8,000 nucleotides of DNA from JBLIRR01 sp049472395. Its GTDB lineage: Bacteria; SZUA-182; DTGQ01; JBLIRR01. The position numbers were made by a program, and so were the translations under genes. Each line of letters opens with the position of its first letter. Position 1 is the first letter of the stretch. The notes beneath the pieces are model-generated. The model saw only the letters and a list, made by a program, of their open reading frames with translations, was not told where the DNA came from and made no database searches. Positions 5,823 to 8,000 of the stretch are shown here, piece by piece. The stretch covers positions 1 to 8,000 of the forward strand of contig JBLIRR010000093.1 in assembly GCA_049472395.1 (NCBI GenBank), given 5' to 3'.

Positions 5823-5850
5823 ACACCCTCCGATTTACTGAGGGGAGTGT
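5823..5850. repeat. Hairpin beyond the end of the PAS gene
   Basis: ACAC (5823-5826) and CCTC (5827-5830) pair with GAGG (5840-5843) and GTGT (5847-5850), with GGA bulged (5844-5846). It lies 24 bp past the stop of the minus-strand PAS gene. No T-run follows on either strand, so it is not a classic terminator, though it might protect or end the transcript. Confidence 0.35.
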
Positions 5851-5873
5851 GCTTTATCCAAAATTTAATTTAT

Positions 5874-6524
5874 TTACTCTGCTTCTTCCTTGCCAAAGGT
5901 TTTAGGATAGAGTTTTTTTGCACATTCGGGGCACAGGCTGTGGCTGAATTCAGCCTCAGAGTGATTTTGGATGTAAATCTCAATTTGATTCCAATAACCT
6001 TTATCATCCCTTATTTTTTTGCATCCGGCACAGATCGGTATAAGGCCGTGAAGATGCTTAACTTTTGCGAGAGCATCCTGGAGTTTCTTTGTAAGCTTCT
6101 CATTTTTCTCCTCTGCCCGTTTTCTTTTCGAAATATCATGTAATGTTTCGATTGCGGCAATTAAATCCCCCTTCTTATTATATATTGGTGCCGCATCAAA
6201 GCTAATGAAACGTTTCATGCCACCCATATTCTTAAACCATCCCTCTCCATGCCATCCATCATAGAGCAACACCGATCTGCTACAGGTATCATAATATTTT
6301 TTGATCATATTAAATTTCTTATCAACGATAAGGTCACACAGACAGGGACGTACATGATCATAAAAAGCCTGCCAATAAGAATTACTTCCAATCATTGTTT
6401 CAGCATCACACCCGGTCAGCCTTTCACAGGCCCTGTTCCAATAGATGACAGTATGATCTTTATTGATGACAAACACAGCAGTAGCACAATAGTTAAGAAA
6501 ATTTAGACCTGAAAATTCTTTCAT
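5874..6524 (-). CDS. Orphan PAS sensor with C-terminal CxxC...CxxC domain
   Basis: This 216-residue cytoplasmic protein opens with one PAS domain (about residues 5-132: TAVFVINKDHTVIYWNRACE, later FISFDAAPIYNKKGDLIAAI and ETLHDISKRKRAEE). A coiled-coil linker (about 133-158) leads to LIPICAGCKKIRDDKGYWNQ and AEFSHSLCPECAKKLYP, where C165, C168, C198 and C201 probably bind a metal. I associate this tail with PAS and response-regulator proteins of Desulfobacterota and similar bacteria; its role is not established to my knowledge. There is no kinase, GGDEF or HTH output domain, so it probably works through a partner. PAS cysteines near CLCD (61-63) might matter for ligand or redox sensing. GAGG 5 bases before the ATG supports the start. 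No cotranscribed neighbour is present. Confidence 0.85.
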   Translation of the reverse strand: MKEFSGLNFLNYCATAVFVINKDHTVIYWNRACERLTGCDAETMIGSNSYWQAFYDHVRPCLCDLIVDKKFNMIKKYYDTCSRSVLLYDGWHGEGWFKNMGGMKRFISFDAAPIYNKKGDLIAAIETLHDISKRKRAEEKNEKLTKKLQDALAKVKHLHGLIPICAGCKKIRDDKGYWNQIEIYIQNHSEAEFSHSLCPECAKKLYPKTFGKEEAE

Positions 6525-7170
6525 TGCTACCTCATATTCAGCCCATTCAGGATGAATTTATTTTATTCTGTCCGGATTTTTTTTCAATTCCATTATTAAT
6601 CAATCTATTTCATTGCGTAAACATTATGAGGAAGGTTACATCTTTTCTATGTACACTCACCCATTGTCAGATCATTCTTTAAACTCTTTCTTTGCATCGG
6701 TTGCTCCTCTTTTATTACACTTTTATTACAAGGATTCATAGATGAAAGAACAGTGTATTACACTAGGTTATGCATAATATGTACCTGTTTCATACATGAC
6801 AATGAATGAATAACTATCGTTGGGGAATACGGAAAATTATTACTCTGACGAGACAATAAAGGTAAAAGAATAAATTCCACACGACATTAGTGTAATGTAA
6901 TGGCTGAGGAATCCATTGAAGAGCTGATACCAGGTAATTGCTTTTTGAACCATTAGATAAAAATTATAAACTTACTTGAAAAAATTGCTATAATTTTAAA
7001 TAAAAGATTGAAAAATTGATAGTAGACACTTAAAAAATAATACAAGATACTACAAATTATTGTATCATGGATCAAGGAAATTAGAGAAAAATAGTGAAGA
7101 AATTAATAGTGTCATACAAAGGCTGATTTTTTAGTCAAATTGGGCTAAGAATAGACGCACGTCCTCTTTT
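6525..7170. other. Long non-coding stretch with short dyads
   Basis: No convincing gene on either strand. Three dyads stand out: AGTGTA-T-TACACT (6752-6764), TTATGCATAA (6768-6777) and ACATTA-GTG-TAATGT (6884-6898), any of which could be an operator. A TATAAT on the plus strand (6989-6994) has no -35 partner and no gene after it. The promoter of the PAS gene should lie just right of 6524 but is not clear. Confidence 0.4.
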
Positions 7171-7195
7171 GCTGTAAGAAGCAGGAATTTACAGC
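7171..7195. repeat. Hairpin just beyond the IS91-type transposase remnant
   Basis: GCTGTAA (7171-7177) pairs with TTACAGC (7189-7195) around an 11-nt loop. It lies about 20 bp beyond the stop codon of the transposase fragment on the minus strand, where IS91-family elements carry the hairpin of their rolling-circle origin end. The link to that end is inferred. Confidence 0.4.
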
Positions 7196-7213
7196 CCTTT
7201 AATTTACTCCAAA

Positions 7214-7398
7214 TTAAGGATCAGCGTAGCTCTGAGGATTATTATATAATGGTTCGTATATAATGGGGGCATCTTCAGGCATGTGAGGCGGATCTCGTGA
7301 AGGTTTATCTTGCCATAGATCGAGATGCTCAAGGATCTTTCGAATAATTTTTTCCTGGGTAATGAAACAATGACTTCATAATGCACATCCCCTCCGCA
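7214..7398 (-). pseudogene. C-terminal fragment of an IS91-type transposase, frameshifted
   Basis: The minus strand encodes FITQEKIIRKILEHLDLW (start near 7366), continuing through QDKPSRDPPHMPEDAPIIYE and PLYNNPQSYADP to TAA at 7214-7216. IS91/IS801-type rolling-circle (HUH, Y2) transposases typically end this way: CGG.MR...FI.....I..IL.HLGLW, then a proline-rich tail. The preceding CGG motif (TGC at 7396-7398, then GGAGGG) lies in another frame, so at least one frameshift separates it from FITQ. The catalytic HUH and tyrosine region is absent. Only a remnant of the 3' end of the element remains. Family call is fairly sure from the IxxILxHLxLW pattern; the exact subgroup is unknown. Confidence 0.6.
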
Positions 7399-7432
7399 AG
7401 CCTAATTTTATTGAATTTTTGTTCATTATTGA

Positions 7433-7468
7433 GTTGTTACCCCCTTATGGGGATTTACGACTAACAAC
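7433..7468. repeat. Two-step hairpin with CCCC/GGGG core
   Basis: GTTGTTA (7433-7439) pairs with TAACAAC (7462-7468), and within it CCCC (7441-7444) pairs with GGGG (7449-7452) around TTAT. It is a GC-rich spot in very AT-rich DNA, upstream of the IS91-type remnant. It may be a mobile-element end or an old terminator; no T-run follows directly. Confidence 0.4.
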
Positions 7469-7519
7469 ATAATAATCAACTTTAATAAGTTGCGTCAATT
7501 ATTTTGATCATATATTCTA

Positions 7520-7535
7520 CATTTATCACCTCCTT
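7520..7535 (-). promoter_or_regulatory. Orphan Shine-Dalgarno sequence before an ATG-TAG
   Basis: On the minus strand AAGGAGGTG (complement of 7527-7535) is followed by ATAA and then ATG TAG. The ribosome site is near perfect yet the ATG is followed at once by a stop. It may mark the start of a gene now deleted, perhaps the 5' end of the transposase whose 3' end lies at 7214-7398. Confidence 0.3.
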
Positions 7536-7540
7536 CAAGA

Positions 7541-8000
7541 TTCATAGGCTAATAAGATCAATCATTCCCTATCCAACATCAAGGCACTTACATATTGTTT
7601 GTTAAAGCAAAACTTTCTGGCTCTCATTAACGCTATGTATGTTATAGTAAACTTTGGTTTCTTTCAGTTATCTTATTAATGTTTTAATAATATTTTATTT
7701 AAAATTATTTAATTAATATTCTTTAATATCTATTAAGATTTAATCAATTCTTTTTAGTTTATAAAATCTTATATAAATTTATTCTATAAATAAATAATAT
7801 TATTTTTTAAATTAAATATTAAAAATTTCTATTTATCTTCAATTTATCTTTTCTTAATTAAAGATTTAAAAATATTAATATATTTTATATTAATATATAC
7901 TTTTATATATAGATTTTTACTCTTTAGTCCTATGCAAGTCTCCTTGCTTGAGAGTAAGACCTCGCTTTTTTTCTCTCATCATTCTCTCATATATATCCCA
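7541..8000. other. Non-coding DNA including a nearly pure A/T tract
   Basis: No gene is seen. From about 7660 to 7920 the sequence is almost only A and T, with many short TTAA, TATA and AATATT units but no regular tandem repeat. I found no DnaA-box-like cluster. After it, GCAAG (7934-7938) and CTTGC (7943-7947) form a small hairpin with a TCTC loop, followed 19 bases later by a run of T and CTCTC repeats. The tract may be a promoter-rich or silenced accessory region. Confidence 0.5.

Noticed and set aside
5847..6143. 98-codon plus-strand ORF with Cys and Phe runs
   Set aside because: Mostly antisense of the PAS gene's conserved C-terminal domain.
6900..6956. 18-codon frame MAEESIEELIPGNCFLNH
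   Set aside because: Too short, no ribosome site, no neighbour to support it.
7204..7386. 60-codon minus-strand ORF MHYEVIVSLPRKK...
   Set aside because: Wrong frame; the adjacent frame carries the IS91-type transposase end.
7660..7920. Replication origin in the A/T tract
   Set aside because: No DnaA-box cluster, iterons or replication genes seen.
1..8000. CRISPR array, tRNA or rRNA
   Set aside because: No regular spaced repeats and no cloverleaf or ribosomal RNA segments recognised on either strand.

Overview
The window is AT-rich and gene-poor. It looks like an accessory stretch of a bacterial chromosome where mobile elements have landed and decayed. The organism cannot be fixed from sequence alone. 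A PAS protein ending in a CxxC...CxxC tail of a type I associate with Desulfobacterota and related sediment bacteria, a PEP-CTERM-like exported protein, a DHH phosphoesterase, an Amt ammonium transporter and AT-rich codon use suggest a Gram-negative anaerobe-type lineage such as Desulfobacterota or an anammox planctomycete. This is inference.

Layout. Positions 1-189 (minus) carry part of an ammonium transporter gene, cut where an IS110-family element begins. The element runs from about 181-184 to about 1800. It has a 421-residue DEDD/serine transposase (343-1608), and the DNA after the transposase folds into two similar stem-loops with large internal loops (about 1621-1776). I read this as a bridge RNA (seekRNA) encoded at the right end. 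Next come two hairpins (1973-2070), a small MerR/excisionase-type DNA-binding gene (2108-2326, minus) with a recognisable promoter, and a DHH-family phosphoesterase (2561-3613, minus).

Positions 3614-4396 hold gene debris. There is a conserved small protein gene stopped by an internal TAA (3917-4177, plus) and the zinc-ribbon part of an IS1595-type transposase, also with a stop (4208-4396, minus). Then come a signal-peptide-bearing protein with a PEP-CTERM-like tail (4440-5201, minus), a region of doubtful short ORFs with an imperfect attC-like palindrome (5442-5800), and an orphan PAS plus zinc-ribbon-like sensor (5874-6524, minus).

From 6525 to 8000 there is no intact gene. This part holds short dyads, the frameshifted C-terminal end of an IS91-type transposase (7214-7398, minus) with a hairpin just beyond its stop, another hairpin at 7433-7468, and a tract of nearly pure A/T from about 7660 to 7920.

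The intact minus-strand genes do not form an obvious pathway. The strongest candidate for something new is the IS110 right-end RNA: one of its loops matches both predicted ends of the element in the orientations expected for donor guides.
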